A model generated the notes under the pieces. That model saw only the letters and a list, made by a program, of their open reading frames with translations. It did no database searches and was not told the origin of the DNA. A program made the position numbers and the translations under genes. 64,000 nt of DNA from Phycisphaerales bacterium. GTDB taxonomy: Bacteria; Planctomycetota; Phycisphaerae; Phycisphaerales; UBA1924. Shown one piece after another: positions 15,778 to 26,500 of the stretch (positions are counted from its first letter, which is position 1; each line of letters opens with the position of its first letter). The DNA is taken from contig JAJDCZ010000049.1 of NCBI GenBank assembly GCA_029260555.1, positions 1 through 64,000 of the forward strand, given 5' to 3'.

Positions 15778-16233
15778 GTATCCATACTCCTTTTCAGCGG
15801 AAGCTGACAGTCCCTTGTCAGCCCACAGTCAGATTCAGTGCTGAGCTTGGAGCATTGATATCTGGTGCGCATGTGAATCCCCGCGAATGTGATTGGCGCA
15901 TAAAGCACCAAAAGTGCTGACTTGAACACTTCCCGTTTTAATGGGTGGTGTGGGTTTTAGCTTTGAATCAGAACCCTGAACAGGCGATTACCGATCCATC
16001 CTCTTTTCTTCTTTCTAACACAGTTTCGGCCCTGATTGAGGTAGTATTGAACAGATTGTTTTCAGTTAGGGTCTATGCCCTAAGAACGCAAGACATTCTG
16101 TGTCAACAGGGTTCAATATCACACATTTTTCTATTTTATTGCGAATTATGGGGCCTGGAAGTGGTTTTGGAGAAGTGATGACTCCGCTTGCATCGTGTCG
16201 CTATGATCTGCCCCAAGAGGGTTTAGAACCATT
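15778..16233. other. Divergent intergenic region without a convincing gene
   Basis: The 456-bp region between LuxR (minus) and the FAD enzyme (plus) is AT-richer toward 16000-16150. CTGACA-(6 nt)-TGTCAG at 15804-15821, just upstream of the LuxR start, could be an autoregulatory site. A 77-codon open frame at 15945-16178 has no family-like features and is not called. Confidence 0.5.
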
Positions 16234-17880
16234 ATGTATCAGGAGCGGCCCAGCCGATCGATGCCCATGAGTGACAAGACATCTTCACAGCAGGAACAAG
16301 CAAACACCGATCATCGCGTGGTGATTCTGGGTGCAGGGCCTACAGGGCTGGGCGCCGGGTATCGACTGGTTGAACTGGGCCATCGCAACTTTCACATGTA
16401 TGACAGGCACCCTTATCTAGGTGGGCTGGCAGCGAGTTTTGAAGACGACCATGGGTTTACTTGGGATATTGGCGGGCATGTGATGTTCAGCCACTATGCC
16501 TATTACGACAAAGTGTTCGAGCATCTGATGGGCGAGGATTTTTCACTTAACGAACGCGAGTCGTGGGTGCGGATGTGTGACCGATGGGTGCCTTACCCCT
16601 TTCAGAACAATGTGCGTTATCTTCCCAAAGATGTTGCTTACGAGTGTCTTAGTGGCCTTATCAAGGCGCAAACGGGTCAGGGGACGATCGCTTCACCCAG
16701 TCTGGCGAACAACTTTGGCGAGTTTATTGATGCTGTGTTTGGTGAAGGGATCGCCAAATATTTCATGAAGCCTTACAACTACAAGGTCTGGGCTTATGAG
16801 CCTGAGCGGATGAACAAGCAATGGATCGGCGAGCGTGTTGCGATGATCGATTTTGATCGTGCGCTGCGGAATGTGGTTTTGGAGCAGGACGATTTTGGAT
16901 GGGGGCCGAACAACATGTTCAAGTTCCCGCTTTTCGGAGGCACCGGCGAGTTCTATCGTCGCTTTGGTCCGGTTCTTGAAGGTAACTACACACTCCAAAA
17001 GCGTGCAGAGAAGATCGATGTTGATCAGAAGGTCGTGACATTTTCTGATGGCTCAACGGACAAGTACGACTCACTACTTACCGCGATGCCTCTGGACATT
17101 TTGTGTCAGCATGTACTAACGGGTGATGTGCCTGATGACATTCGCAAGGCCAGCGGGCAGCTCCTTCATTCGGGCGGGTACATGGTGGGGATCGGGATCA
17201 AGAGGCCATGCCCGAGCACCAAGTGCTGGATGTATTTCCCCGAGGACAACTGCCCGTTCTATCGGGTGACTTATCTGAGCAACTACTCGCCAAACATGAC
17301 GCCTGATAAAGACACGCACTATTCGCTATTGTGCGAGACGAGTTACTCGGATCACAAGCATGTCGATGGCCAGACGATTGTTGAAAAAACAATCGAGGGA
17401 TTGGAGAATGCCGGGTTGTTAGAGCAAGGCGAGCGCGATGACATTGTGAGCACCTGGGTGTTTCATGCGGACTATTCATACCCCACGCCGAGCGTTGATC
17501 GCGATGAGATTCTCAGCAAGATCATTCCGTGGCTTGAAGAACGCGGGATCTTTAGCCGGGGCCGATTCGGCATGTGGAAATACGAGGTTGCCAACACCGA
17601 TCACACACTGATGCAGGGTGTCGAGTTGATCAATCGCCTGTTCCTGGATGAGCCTGAGCAGACCATCGGGATTGTTTACAAGACAACTGAAGATGGCAGA
17701 GAGGCTGCGGAGCACGATCGCCCAACCGTCGCGGGATCAGGCGAAAAGAGGCTTAAAAAGACCACTGCGGCATCGAGCATCGAGCATCGACCCGTGGCGA
17801 GCAATCCCGGTGATGTCCGTGAAGCCGATGTCGCGGAAGAAGAACTGGGCGTGACACAAACGGACCAGGGTCGTGTCTGA
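16234..17880 (+). CDS. FAD-dependent NAD(P)-binding oxidoreductase, protoporphyrinogen oxidase/UGM-like
   Basis: 548 residues. An N-terminal Rossmann dinucleotide site (VVILGAGPTGLGAGYRLVEL, about 29-48) is followed by YLGGLAASFEDDHGFTWDIG, the second FAD-binding element of the amine oxidase / protoporphyrinogen oxidase / UDP-galactopyranose mutase superfamily. Many bacterial members of this type lie in polysaccharide or carotenoid pathways, so the substrate remains open. The last 55 residues are polar and disordered. Alternative starts at 16261 and 16267 would remove only a short N-terminal tail. Confidence 0.8.
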   Translation: MYQERPSRSMPMSDKTSSQQEQANTDHRVVILGAGPTGLGAGYRLVELGHRNFHMYDRHPYLGGLAASFEDDHGFTWDIGGHVMFSHYAYYDKVFEHLMGEDFSLNERESWVRMCDRWVPYPFQNNVRYLPKDVAYECLSGLIKAQTGQGTIASPSLANNFGEFIDAVFGEGIAKYFMKPYNYKVWAYEPERMNKQWIGERVAMIDFDRALRNVVLEQDDFGWGPNNMFKFPLFGGTGEFYRRFGPVLEGNYTLQKRAEKIDVDQKVVTFSDGSTDKYDSLLTAMPLDILCQHVLTGDVPDDIRKASGQLLHSGGYMVGIGIKRPCPSTKCWMYFPEDNCPFYRVTYLSNYSPNMTPDKDTHYSLLCETSYSDHKHVDGQTIVEKTIEGLENAGLLEQGERDDIVSTWVFHADYSYPTPSVDRDEILSKIIPWLEERGIFSRGRFGMWKYEVANTDHTLMQGVELINRLFLDEPEQTIGIVYKTTEDGREAAEHDRPTVAGSGEKRLKKTTAASSIEHRPVASNPGDVREADVAEEELGVTQTDQGRV

Positions 17881-17887
17881 AAGATTT

Positions 17888-17961
17888 AACGAGCCGCGAC
17901 GGAAAGGGAGTGGTCTTTTCCTGAGACTTACTACGATTCCTGCTGACGGTCGCGGCTCGTT
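17888..17961. repeat. Palindromic intergenic repeat, copy A
   Basis: AACGAGCCGCGAC at 17888-17900 is perfectly complementary to GTCGCGGCTCGTT at 17949-17961. The interior keeps GGGAGTGGTCTTTT and CGATTC, shared with copies B and D. It lies between convergent genes and may act as a bidirectional terminator. Confidence 0.82.
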
Positions 17962-17968
17962 TGTGTGA

Positions 17969-18595
17969 TCAGCCCGGATCTTTTACATTTTTTGCAGGTT
18001 TTCTGGGCGCAGAGCGGAGTTTGTCGAGTGTTTCCAGCACGATGGGTGCGGGAATGACCCGCTCTTGAAGTCTGCCGATGGCTTCTCTGTGCTCGCCAGT
18101 CTGAAACAGGATGATCGATGCAAGTGCGTCGTGGTTGGGATAGGCCCGCCAGTAGGATTCATCCTGCCAGCGTTTTGGACCTGCCAGGACCAGGGACCGT
18201 GCTTCGTTCAGGCGACCCTTTTCGTAGGCGAGTTGGGCACTCCGTGCTGCCAGTTGGCCCATCCTGCGGTAAAAGATCAGGAACTCGCCACTCTGTGGGA
18301 GGTCATTGCGGATCTGATAACCAAAGTCGAGCACTGCACCGCAGAAGGCTGTGGCATCCTCGCCAGCTTCGAGTTTTTCAAAGGCCAGATCCATCGCCTC
18401 GGAAAACTTGATCGACCCTTCAGCCTGAGCCTTGACCATGGCGCTGGCGGCAGCTGGACGACTCACAACGGCCTGAGCTGCCAGATCACTGAGTATCTGA
18501 TCAGAGCCTTTGCCACAGCCAGCAATAAAAAGAGTGATCAACAAAGCCACAAGAGTGCCGAAGCGGAGGATCTGATAATCATGTGAGCCAGGCAT
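17969..18595 (-). CDS. Lipoprotein of unknown function, helical repeat-like
   Basis: 208 residues with a lipoprotein signal (hydrophobic core, lipobox FIAGC). The mature part is almost entirely helical with TPR-like spacing (YRRMGQLAARSAQLAYEKGR, LASIILFQTGEHREAIGRL), so it may be an all-helical scaffold facing the periplasm. No exact family recognised. The stop lies 7 bp from intergenic repeat A, with which its 3' end probably terminates. Confidence 0.68.
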   Translation of the reverse strand: MPGSHDYQILRFGTLVALLITLFIAGCGKGSDQILSDLAAQAVVSRPAAASAMVKAQAEGSIKFSEAMDLAFEKLEAGEDATAFCGAVLDFGYQIRNDLPQSGEFLIFYRRMGQLAARSAQLAYEKGRLNEARSLVLAGPKRWQDESYWRAYPNHDALASIILFQTGEHREAIGRLQERVIPAPIVLETLDKLRSAPRKPAKNVKDPG

Positions 18596-18874
18596 GGGTT
18601 CATAAGACGCTCAGGCTGAGCCTGGGGTTCGCCCGGGGATGAAAATGGCTACGATTGGCTTTTGATTGGGTGTTAAAATGAGTTGTGTGTATGGATGGTT
18701 CCGTTTTTTATGAAAGAAGGGGATGGAACTCTGGCCAACTGGCCAAAGTTGAGTCATATTGGAGGTGGAATCAGTTTGAAAGGCACTGTGGTGTTGTAGC
18801 TACAGGCAGCAGGATTATGGTCTATCCCGGGCGGGAATGAGGCGTCTCTCGTGTGGGCGAGAGGCGTGGGGTCA

Positions 18875-19516
18875 ATGAGTGCGCTAACCCGACAGAACAA
18901 CACGCCCTTTCGTGCCATGGACTGGCAGCCTGATGTGACGCAGCTGCTCGATGAGCACCACATGGTTGCCTGGAGTGACCGGTCTGAGCATCGGCTGCAC
19001 TTTGCAGTCTCGCTGAGCCAGTTCCTTGAGTCCCAGCGAGACACCGAAGTGTGTTCGTTTTATGGGCGATTTATTACCAATCTGGAAGATTTCTGCCATC
19101 AACTGGAAAGGGCGATTCCCGGTCCGGCTCTTCGCAGGCAGATCGATGGCCCCGATGGCGTGACTGATCTGGTCCGGTCAAGGCAGGTCTTGCCTGGCAA
19201 GCGGGCAAGTCGATTCCGGTATTACATCTGGCACGATGCGGATGTGCTGCTGGAGCACGACAAGGCATTGTTTGGTCGACTGGTCGATACACTCGCGGGT
19301 GTGGCAGCTGAAGCTGAGTACGCCAGCGATGATCTGCTGTTGATCCATCGAGCGGTTTTTGTAGGCGGAGTTTCGCTTCAGGCGTATGCCAACGAGTCAG
19401 CGGGTCAGTTTCGATCATGGGCTGATGACGGGTTTGCCGAGTCGTTCTGGGAGGTTCTGACGGGGCTTGAGGTGCCTCCATTCATGCGATATCAGGTCGA
19501 TATTCTCGATCACTGA
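18875..19516 (+). CDS. Conserved-looking hypothetical protein
   Basis: 213 residues from ATG 18875; a GTG at 18851 is possible but sits in a short stem-forming sequence. No signal peptide or membrane segment. It is rich in aromatic residues and acid/His (DWQPDVTQLLDEHHMVAW, YYIWHDADVLLEHD), compatible with a soluble cytoplasmic protein. I recognise no family. Codon use matches its neighbours, so it is likely real. Repeat copy B follows 27 bp after the stop. Confidence 0.6.
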   Translation: MSALTRQNNTPFRAMDWQPDVTQLLDEHHMVAWSDRSEHRLHFAVSLSQFLESQRDTEVCSFYGRFITNLEDFCHQLERAIPGPALRRQIDGPDGVTDLVRSRQVLPGKRASRFRYYIWHDADVLLEHDKALFGRLVDTLAGVAAEAEYASDDLLLIHRAVFVGGVSLQAYANESAGQFRSWADDGFAESFWEVLTGLEVPPFMRYQVDILDH

Positions 19517-19542
19517 AGCAGGGTTGCACGGAGTCAAAGATC

Positions 19543-19620
19543 TAACGAGCCGCGACCGTAAGGGAGCGCTCTTTGAGTTTTGACCCAAGCCAATCGTTCC
19601 CTTACGGTCGCTGTTCGTTA
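19543..19620. repeat. Palindromic intergenic repeat, copy B
   Basis: TAACGAGCCGCGACCGTAAG (19543-19562) pairs with its complement ending in GTTCGTTA (19611-19620), with three mismatches in 23 bp. The interior keeps CTCTTTGAG and CAATCG, as in copy C. It lies between two same-strand genes. Confidence 0.82.
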
Positions 19621-19751
19621 GAACTGAAGAGCGCTCCTTTGCGTTCGCAGTTGGCAAATTGCTTACTACACCTGCTCAGAAACCAGTGAGAACCGGGGCT
19701 CAGCGTCGTTTTTTCCTTGACTGAGGGCATCTGGGTGCCTTTGCTGGCCCG

Positions 19752-20393
19752 ATGCTACGAATCATTGGCGGTGAACTTAAACGCAGGAAGTTGCATACCC
19801 CGGGCGATGCAACCAGGACACGGCCGATGCCGGATCGCATTCGTCAGGCACTTTTTAATCTCATGCGCGGGCACACCGAGGAGCAGGCGGTGGTCGATGT
19901 CTTTTCAGGCGTCGGCTCGTTTGGACTCGAAGCGATCAGCCGGGGAGCCAGCTCGTGTGTGTTCGTAGAGATGGATCGTTCGATTATCCAGCTGCTTGAA
20001 AAGAACATTGAGTTGCTGGGCGTTGAAGATCGCTGCACGATCGTTCGAGCTGATGCCCTTGGACCCGCTGCGATTGCGCGGTGTCCCCAGCCTGTCCACC
20101 TTGTCATGATTGACCCGCCTTATGCGATGATTCGCAACGAGGAAAGCTGCAAGAGGGTCTTGAAGCAGTTTTCCAGACTGATCGAGCTGCTGGATGAAAC
20201 TGGCTATGGGATTTTACGCACGCCTTGGCCTGCGTTTACGGTGCAGGAGAATCAGCTCGATGACTCAACGACCGAGACGGTTCATACGCCTGTGGATCTT
20301 GAAGTGGAAGGTGCGATTGGGCCTGAGACTCATGCATATGGATCCATGGCGTTGCATTTGTACATGCGAGATCCAGGCGCAGCCAACCGGTGA
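19752..20393 (+). CDS. rsmD: 16S rRNA (guanine-966 N2)-methyltransferase
   Basis: 213 residues with the RsmD pattern: MLRIIGGELKRRKL at the start, TRPMPDRIRQALFNLM (about 22-37), the SAM site VVDVFSGVGSFGLEAISRGA (about 48-67), and the catalytic MIDPPYAMI (about 118). It methylates G966 of 16S rRNA in the assembling small subunit. The family usually has about 190 residues, so this one has a slightly long C-terminus. Start chosen at ATG 19752, which gives the canonical N-terminal MLRIIGG. Confidence 0.93.
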   Translation: MLRIIGGELKRRKLHTPGDATRTRPMPDRIRQALFNLMRGHTEEQAVVDVFSGVGSFGLEAISRGASSCVFVEMDRSIIQLLEKNIELLGVEDRCTIVRADALGPAAIARCPQPVHLVMIDPPYAMIRNEESCKRVLKQFSRLIELLDETGYGILRTPWPAFTVQENQLDDSTTETVHTPVDLEVEGAIGPETHAYGSMALHLYMRDPGAANR

Positions 20394-20486
20394 GCGTTAT
20401 ATCGGTATACGGTGATTCAGGGGGTGGGAAAGTGGAGCTGCACAAGGTTGTAGCCGTGTTTGTTTTGTTTGACAGGAGATTGACGC

Positions 20487-23291
20487 ATGTTGCGAGCATT
20501 CGCGCTGGTATTGGCAATGGTGGGAGTGGGGGGGCCAGTCATGGCTGATGACACACTGCCTCAGGATTCAAGGCTGGTCACGGGTACGCTCAGCAACGGC
20601 GTCTCGTATCTGGTGCTGGAGCATGCCAACCCGCCTGAGCGGGTGTCGGTTTATCTGCATGTGGACTCGGGTTCGCTCAACGAGACCGATCGCCAGCGCG
20701 GCATCGCCCATTATCTGGAGCACATGGCCTTCAACGGCTCAGAGAACTTTTCACCTGGCTCGGTGATTCAGTTCTTCCAGGAAATGGGTCTGACATTCGG
20801 TCAGCACCAGAACGCCTTTACCAGCTTTGACCAGACAACCTACACGCTGGACCTGCCTGACAACAAGGTTCAGACGCTCGACAAGGGGTTGATATTTTTC
20901 TCGGATGTGGCGTTCAGGCTCAGCCTGCTTCCTGAAGAAATCGACTCAGAACGACAGATTATCCTTGAAGAAAAACGAACACGCGCAGGTGCCCAGCAGC
21001 GGATTCAAAACGAACTCTTTGAACGAATCGCGCCTGGTTCGATCTTTGGTCAACGGCTTCCCATTGGAACCGAGGAGACGATTCAGGGTGTGAAGCGTGA
21101 GGATTTTCTTGATTATTACAATCACTGGTATACACCAGAAAACATGACGGTCATCATTGTGGGGGATATGGATTCAGAGGTTGTCGTTGAGCGGATCAAG
21201 GCAGCCTTTGGCGGGGCTGAGGGAGCACCCAAGCCTCAGCATCAGGATGTGGGGATCAAGCCTTATGAAGCATCGTTTGCGATTGTGATTGATGATGAAG
21301 AGTTGACGCAGGCTTCGGTATCGGTGTTGAGGATCTCAGAATATGGCGAGCCCGTGACGACACGCGACACCATGCGCAACGACCTGATTCAAAGGCTTGC
21401 AACCATGGTTTTCAACCGCAGGCTGGGTGCCAAGGTTGCCAGTGGCGAGGTTTCCTTCCTCAATGGATTTGCCTTTGCAGCGGATCTTTTTAAAGCATTG
21501 TTTGTTTCACAGATTCAGGTGCAAGGCGAGCCTGAAAACTGGCGCGACATGCTGGGCGACATGGCGATCGAGGTTCAAAGAGTCAGGCTGCACGGCGTGA
21601 GTGAGCAGGAACTCGATGACGGGCGGGTGATGGTTCTGTCAGGCGCTGAGCAAGCTGTGAAGGTTGAACTCACGCTGCCTGCCCAGGCTTTGATTCGCAG
21701 ATACAACAGTGCCATCGCAAATGGACAGACCATTGTTTCAGCTGAAGATCAGCTGGAGTTGGTCAAGGATCTGCTGCCTGGCATCAGTGTTTCTGAAGTC
21801 TCAACCAGACTCAAGGAACTGCTGGACCCATCTGCGGTGGCGTTCGTTCTGGAGCTTCCTTCATCAGAAGCGGTACCTTCAGAGGACGAGTTGCTGGCGT
21901 TTGGCCGCAAAGCGTTTGAGGTTGAGCCAGAGGCTGAAGCTCAGGAAGACAGACCCGAAACGCTCATGTCGAGCACACCAAAGCCCGGTGAGTATGTTGA
22001 AGTATCCAAGCATGAGCCCACGGGTGTATGGAGTGCATGGCTGAGCAATGGCGTGCGGGTTCACTATCGCTACATGGATGAGCGTGAACACCAGGCGACG
22101 ATCTCGATCACATTGGCAGGCGGGGAGCTTCTGGAAGGAGCTGACAATCGAGGTATCACGCGGGCGGCAGCCATCGCATTTGACCGCAGGGCAACCAGCA
22201 CACTGAGCTCGACCAACATCCGCGACCTGATGACGGGTAAAAAAGCCCAGGTCGGAGGCTCATCTGGTGAGGACACCCTCAATTTGAGAATTGCAGGAAA
22301 CCCGGACGACTTTGAAACAGGGCTCCAGTTGGCCCACCTGCTGTTGACTGATCCGGTTGTCGAAGAGGCAGGTTTTACTCAGTGGCAACAAGAGCAGATC
22401 CAGATGGTCGAAGGGCGGGACATGAACCCCTCCCAGGCGTTCAGCGAGGTCTTGATCAACACAATCATGCCTGAAAACGAGCATCGCAATCGGCCTCTGG
22501 AGATTGAAGATGTGCAAAGGCTCACACGATCTCAGGCTCAGGACTGGTTACTTGCAAATGTGCGTACTGCTCCGATGGAAGTCACCATTGTGGGTGATAT
22601 CCAGCAGGATCAGGCTCTGGAACTGGTGCGGGTGTACCTGGGGTCATTGCCCAGCCGCGAACGGATCTCGGACACAACCTTTGATAGCCTGCGTGTGATT
22701 CAAAGGCCTGTCGGCCCTCTGACGAGCGAAAAAGAGATCAGTACTCAAACTCCCGTTGCAATTGCATTTGTCGGGTTCTTTGGGGCGGATGCTCGTGATG
22801 TTGAAGATGCAAGACTGCTGTCGATGGCAACACGCATCTTGCAGACAAGACTGATTGAGCAGGTGCGCGAAGGTGCCCAGCTTATGTACAGCCCGCGGAT
22901 TCAGTCATCGCCTTCACTGGTTTATCCCGGTTATGGCCTGGTGTACGCTGCTGGACCTACCGACCCTGCAAAGACTGGCGAACTGGTGACCATGCTCTCG
23001 GGCATTATGGAGGAGTTCAAAAAATCAGGCCCCAGCCAGGAAGAGCTGGATGTTGCCAAGGGGCAGGTCGCCAACGATCTTGCAGAGCGGATGATTCAGC
23101 CCCGGTTCTGGTCGGGTCAAATTTCTGAAATGACCTATCGTGGTCGTCAGCTGGATGACATCGCAAATGCTCCAGAACAGTACGAAAGCTTTACCGTCGA
23201 GCAGATCCAGGACGCATTTGCAAGGTATTTCACACCTGAGTCGAGCGTTCGCGTGGTTGTTAAACCAGCTGCGAATGAAGACTCAGACTGA
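20487..23291 (+). CDS. Secreted M16-family zinc peptidase (PqqL-like)
   Basis: 934 residues with a signal peptide (about 1-20, ending VMA). The inverted zinc motif HYLEH is at 75-79, followed by the distal Glu region SERQIILEEKRTR near 155. Two M16 halves follow: an active N-terminal half and a C-terminal half (from about 520) that lacks the HxxEH motif, as in the two-domain pitrilysin-like zinc proteases. It degrades peptides in the periplasm or on the outer face. SD-like AGGAG lies before the ATG. Neighbours give no functional link. Confidence 0.92.
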   Translation: MLRAFALVLAMVGVGGPVMADDTLPQDSRLVTGTLSNGVSYLVLEHANPPERVSVYLHVDSGSLNETDRQRGIAHYLEHMAFNGSENFSPGSVIQFFQEMGLTFGQHQNAFTSFDQTTYTLDLPDNKVQTLDKGLIFFSDVAFRLSLLPEEIDSERQIILEEKRTRAGAQQRIQNELFERIAPGSIFGQRLPIGTEETIQGVKREDFLDYYNHWYTPENMTVIIVGDMDSEVVVERIKAAFGGAEGAPKPQHQDVGIKPYEASFAIVIDDEELTQASVSVLRISEYGEPVTTRDTMRNDLIQRLATMVFNRRLGAKVASGEVSFLNGFAFAADLFKALFVSQIQVQGEPENWRDMLGDMAIEVQRVRLHGVSEQELDDGRVMVLSGAEQAVKVELTLPAQALIRRYNSAIANGQTIVSAEDQLELVKDLLPGISVSEVSTRLKELLDPSAVAFVLELPSSEAVPSEDELLAFGRKAFEVEPEAEAQEDRPETLMSSTPKPGEYVEVSKHEPTGVWSAWLSNGVRVHYRYMDEREHQATISITLAGGELLEGADNRGITRAAAIAFDRRATSTLSSTNIRDLMTGKKAQVGGSSGEDTLNLRIAGNPDDFETGLQLAHLLLTDPVVEEAGFTQWQQEQIQMVEGRDMNPSQAFSEVLINTIMPENEHRNRPLEIEDVQRLTRSQAQDWLLANVRTAPMEVTIVGDIQQDQALELVRVYLGSLPSRERISDTTFDSLRVIQRPVGPLTSEKEISTQTPVAIAFVGFFGADARDVEDARLLSMATRILQTRLIEQVREGAQLMYSPRIQSSPSLVYPGYGLVYAAGPTDPAKTGELVTMLSGIMEEFKKSGPSQEELDVAKGQVANDLAERMIQPRFWSGQISEMTYRGRQLDDIANAPEQYESFTVEQIQDAFARYFTPESSVRVVVKPAANEDSD

Positions 23292-23575
23292 CACGGGCCT
23301 GAAAACCCAAGCTGGGCTGATTTTGTCTGCACATGGGTTGACCATGAGGGCAATTGCGGTCTGACACAGGGTTAGGGTCTGGTTGATTCCGCGTGTTTTT
23401 CACAGCCGTTGTTTACTGGTTTAAACCAGAATGGGCTTGGACGGAGTTATCGGTCCAGACAAAGATACATGATGGTATTGTTTTTCGTAGATTTCTTTGT
23501 AAACTTGCAGGATCACGATACTTTGATCGTGCATCTGATGTTGAGTTGAGGTACAGGGAAAAAGGGAATCAGGCC

Positions 23576-26500
23576 ATGATGAAGAGAAGTGTATGCGCGT
23601 TGCTCGCGGTTGCGGGTTTGGCTGGGTCTGTGCAGGCGCAGGTGATGAGTTGGGCATCTGTAGCGGATGGTTTGTGGGGCGATGCTGCGAACTGGTCGCC
23701 GATGAATGTGCCTGATCTTGCTGGCGAGTCTGCGGTGCTTGGTCTTGCAGGGCTGTACACCGTGACACTGAATGTGAATCCAACAATTGATTCACTCCAA
23801 CTTTTAAATCCTGATGCGGTTTTGAATGTATCAACAAACCTAACTCTGAGTGTTGGAGCAACTGGGGTGAGCAACAACGGGCTGATCGTTGTCAATAATT
23901 TGTCATCAGGATTCAACAGCAGGCTTTCGTTTTTTGAAGGCGGAACTCTGGACGGCACGGGCATTGTTGAACTGCGACAAGGTACCAGCGATTCCTTTGA
24001 TGCACGCGTTTCGCAGACGGGGCTGGTGCCTTTGACACACGGGCAGTCGCACACGATTATGGGGTCAGGCATCATCGATGGCCTTGTCAACAACGATGGC
24101 CTGATTCTGGCCAATGACCCGGCGCAATCGCTGGAAGTGAGAGGCACAATCTCGCAGGGACTCACTGGCGTTCTTCGTGGCGATGGTGCTGTTCTCGGGA
24201 TGCGTGATGTTGTCATCACAGGCGGATTGATCGAGGGCATAAACACAGGTGCTGCTGCGACCGTTGGCAATGGCACCGTACTTTCCAGCGTGCAACTGCA
24301 GGGGCAGATCAAGGTCAGTACCAACAACACCATGTCTGTTGCAAACCCCGGTATCGCAAATGCAGGTACGATCACAATCAACCCGGACGCAAGCGGCTTT
24401 AACTCTTTTCTGAATTTTGACTCAGATGCCACTATCGCTGGCGGCGGCGATATCCTGCTGATTCAAGGGACAAGCGACAACTTTGATGCAACAATCTCAA
24501 CAACGCTCGGAGTTGTTGGAACCATTGGACAAAATCAGCTGGTTCATGGCAGCGGATTGATGACGGGTGACTTTGTCAACAACGGCAACATCACCGCTGA
24601 TGATGCATTACATTCACTGGATCTGGTCGGCACAATCAGCCAGGCACCGGGGGGTGTTATTGGGGCTGATGCAGCAACACTGGCTTTGCAGAATGTGACG
24701 ATCTCTGGCGGGATGATGGGCACATTGAATAGTGGCATGGTTGAAGTTAATCACGCAACGACGGCAACAATTCAGAGTGTCACAAATGTGGGGGCTGCTG
24801 GTGTCCGGGATTCAGGTGTCATGGCAGTTGGTACTGGCGGGTTGACAAACAATGGCACAGTTACTGTGAATACTACGGGGAGTGGCTTTAACTCTTCGCT
24901 TCGCTTTGATGCAGATGCGACCATCGATGGCACTGGATCAGTCGTACTCAATCAGACGAGTTCAGACTCTTTTGATGCAATTCTTTCCACGAATACAGGC
25001 ATCACTGGAACGATTGGATCTGGGCAGGTCATTTCGGGCCGAGGGCGCGTTGATGGCACCTTTGTACACAACGGCTTGATTCTTGCTGATCAACTGGATT
25101 TGAGTATTCATGTTTTTGGTTCGGTGGATCAGTCAGCAGGCGGCACTATGCAAGGCGATACTGGTGCTGTGGCACTGGGAAATGTGACTGTGACCGGCGG
25201 CACATTTGATGGGATCAACGGCGGCAGAGTTGAGGTGTCTCACGCAGCAACGGCAACAATCCAGAGTGTGACAAATGTGGGAGCTGCGGGTGTCAGAGGG
25301 ACTGGCACCATGAAAATTGATGCCGGTGGCATGACAAACAACGGTACCGTGACCGTAAACCTCACTGGCGACGGCTGGAACTCCGGGCTTGGATTTAGTG
25401 CTGATGCCACCATCGATGGCACAGGCTCGATAGTTCTTAATCAACAACTCGGCGACAGCTTTGATGCAAGGATCTTCACTGATGCTGGAATTGTTGGAAC
25501 CAATGGAGCGGGTCATACGATCATGGGTAGGGGTCGAATGGATGGCGACTTCGTTAATATCGGCACAATCCTTGGCAATATCGCAACAGGCGACTTGGTC
25601 ATGACAGGCACCGTTGATCAAACCCTTGGTGGCACAATGCGTGGCGATGCTGGTGCAGTGGCACTGGGGAATGTGACCGTAACCGGCGGCACATTTGATG
25701 GCATCAACGGCGGCAGGGTTGAAGTCGCTCACGGAGGTACCGCCACAATCCAGAGCGTGACAAATGTGGGAGCTGCGGGTGTCAGAGGGACTGGCACCAT
25801 GAAAATTGGCATCGGAGGCATGACAAACAACGGTTCCGTGACCGTCAACCTCGCTGGCGACGGCTGGAACTCCGGGCTTGGCTTTAGTGCGAATGCCACC
25901 ATCGATGGCACAGGCTCGATAATTCTTAATCAACAACTCGGCGACAGCTTTGATTCAAGGATCTTCACTGATGTTGGGGTTGTTGGAACCAATGGCGCGA
26001 GCCATACGATCATGGGGCGGGGTCGAATGGATGGCGACTTTGTCAACATCGGCACAATCCTTGGCAATATCCCAGCGACGGATCTCGTCATTACAGGCAC
26101 TGTAGATCAAACCCCTGGCGGTACAATGCGTGGTGATGGAGGTTTCGTTGGCCTTGGCAATGGAACCTATACCGGTGGATTCTTCGATGGCATCAACAGC
26201 GGCCAAGTCGATATCGTCTGGGGTGGTGAGGCATTTGTTTCCGGCACAACCATGACCGGAACCAACGGCATTCGTGGCAACGGCACCATGGCGTTGACAG
26301 GGGACATCACCAACAATGGCGATCTGATCATTAACACCCTTGGCGACGGGTGGAATGCAAACCTTCGCTTTGATGCCAACACGACCATTGGAGGCACTGG
26401 TTCTGTAAGCCTCAACCAGGTTGGGAGTGATAGCAATGATGCCTTTATCTCTACCGCAGTGGACATGACAGGGACCTTTGGTCCTGACATCACGCTCGCC

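Noticed and set aside
15945-16178. 77-codon plus-strand frame
   Set aside because: In an AT-richer stretch between divergent genes, with no SD and no recognisable composition.
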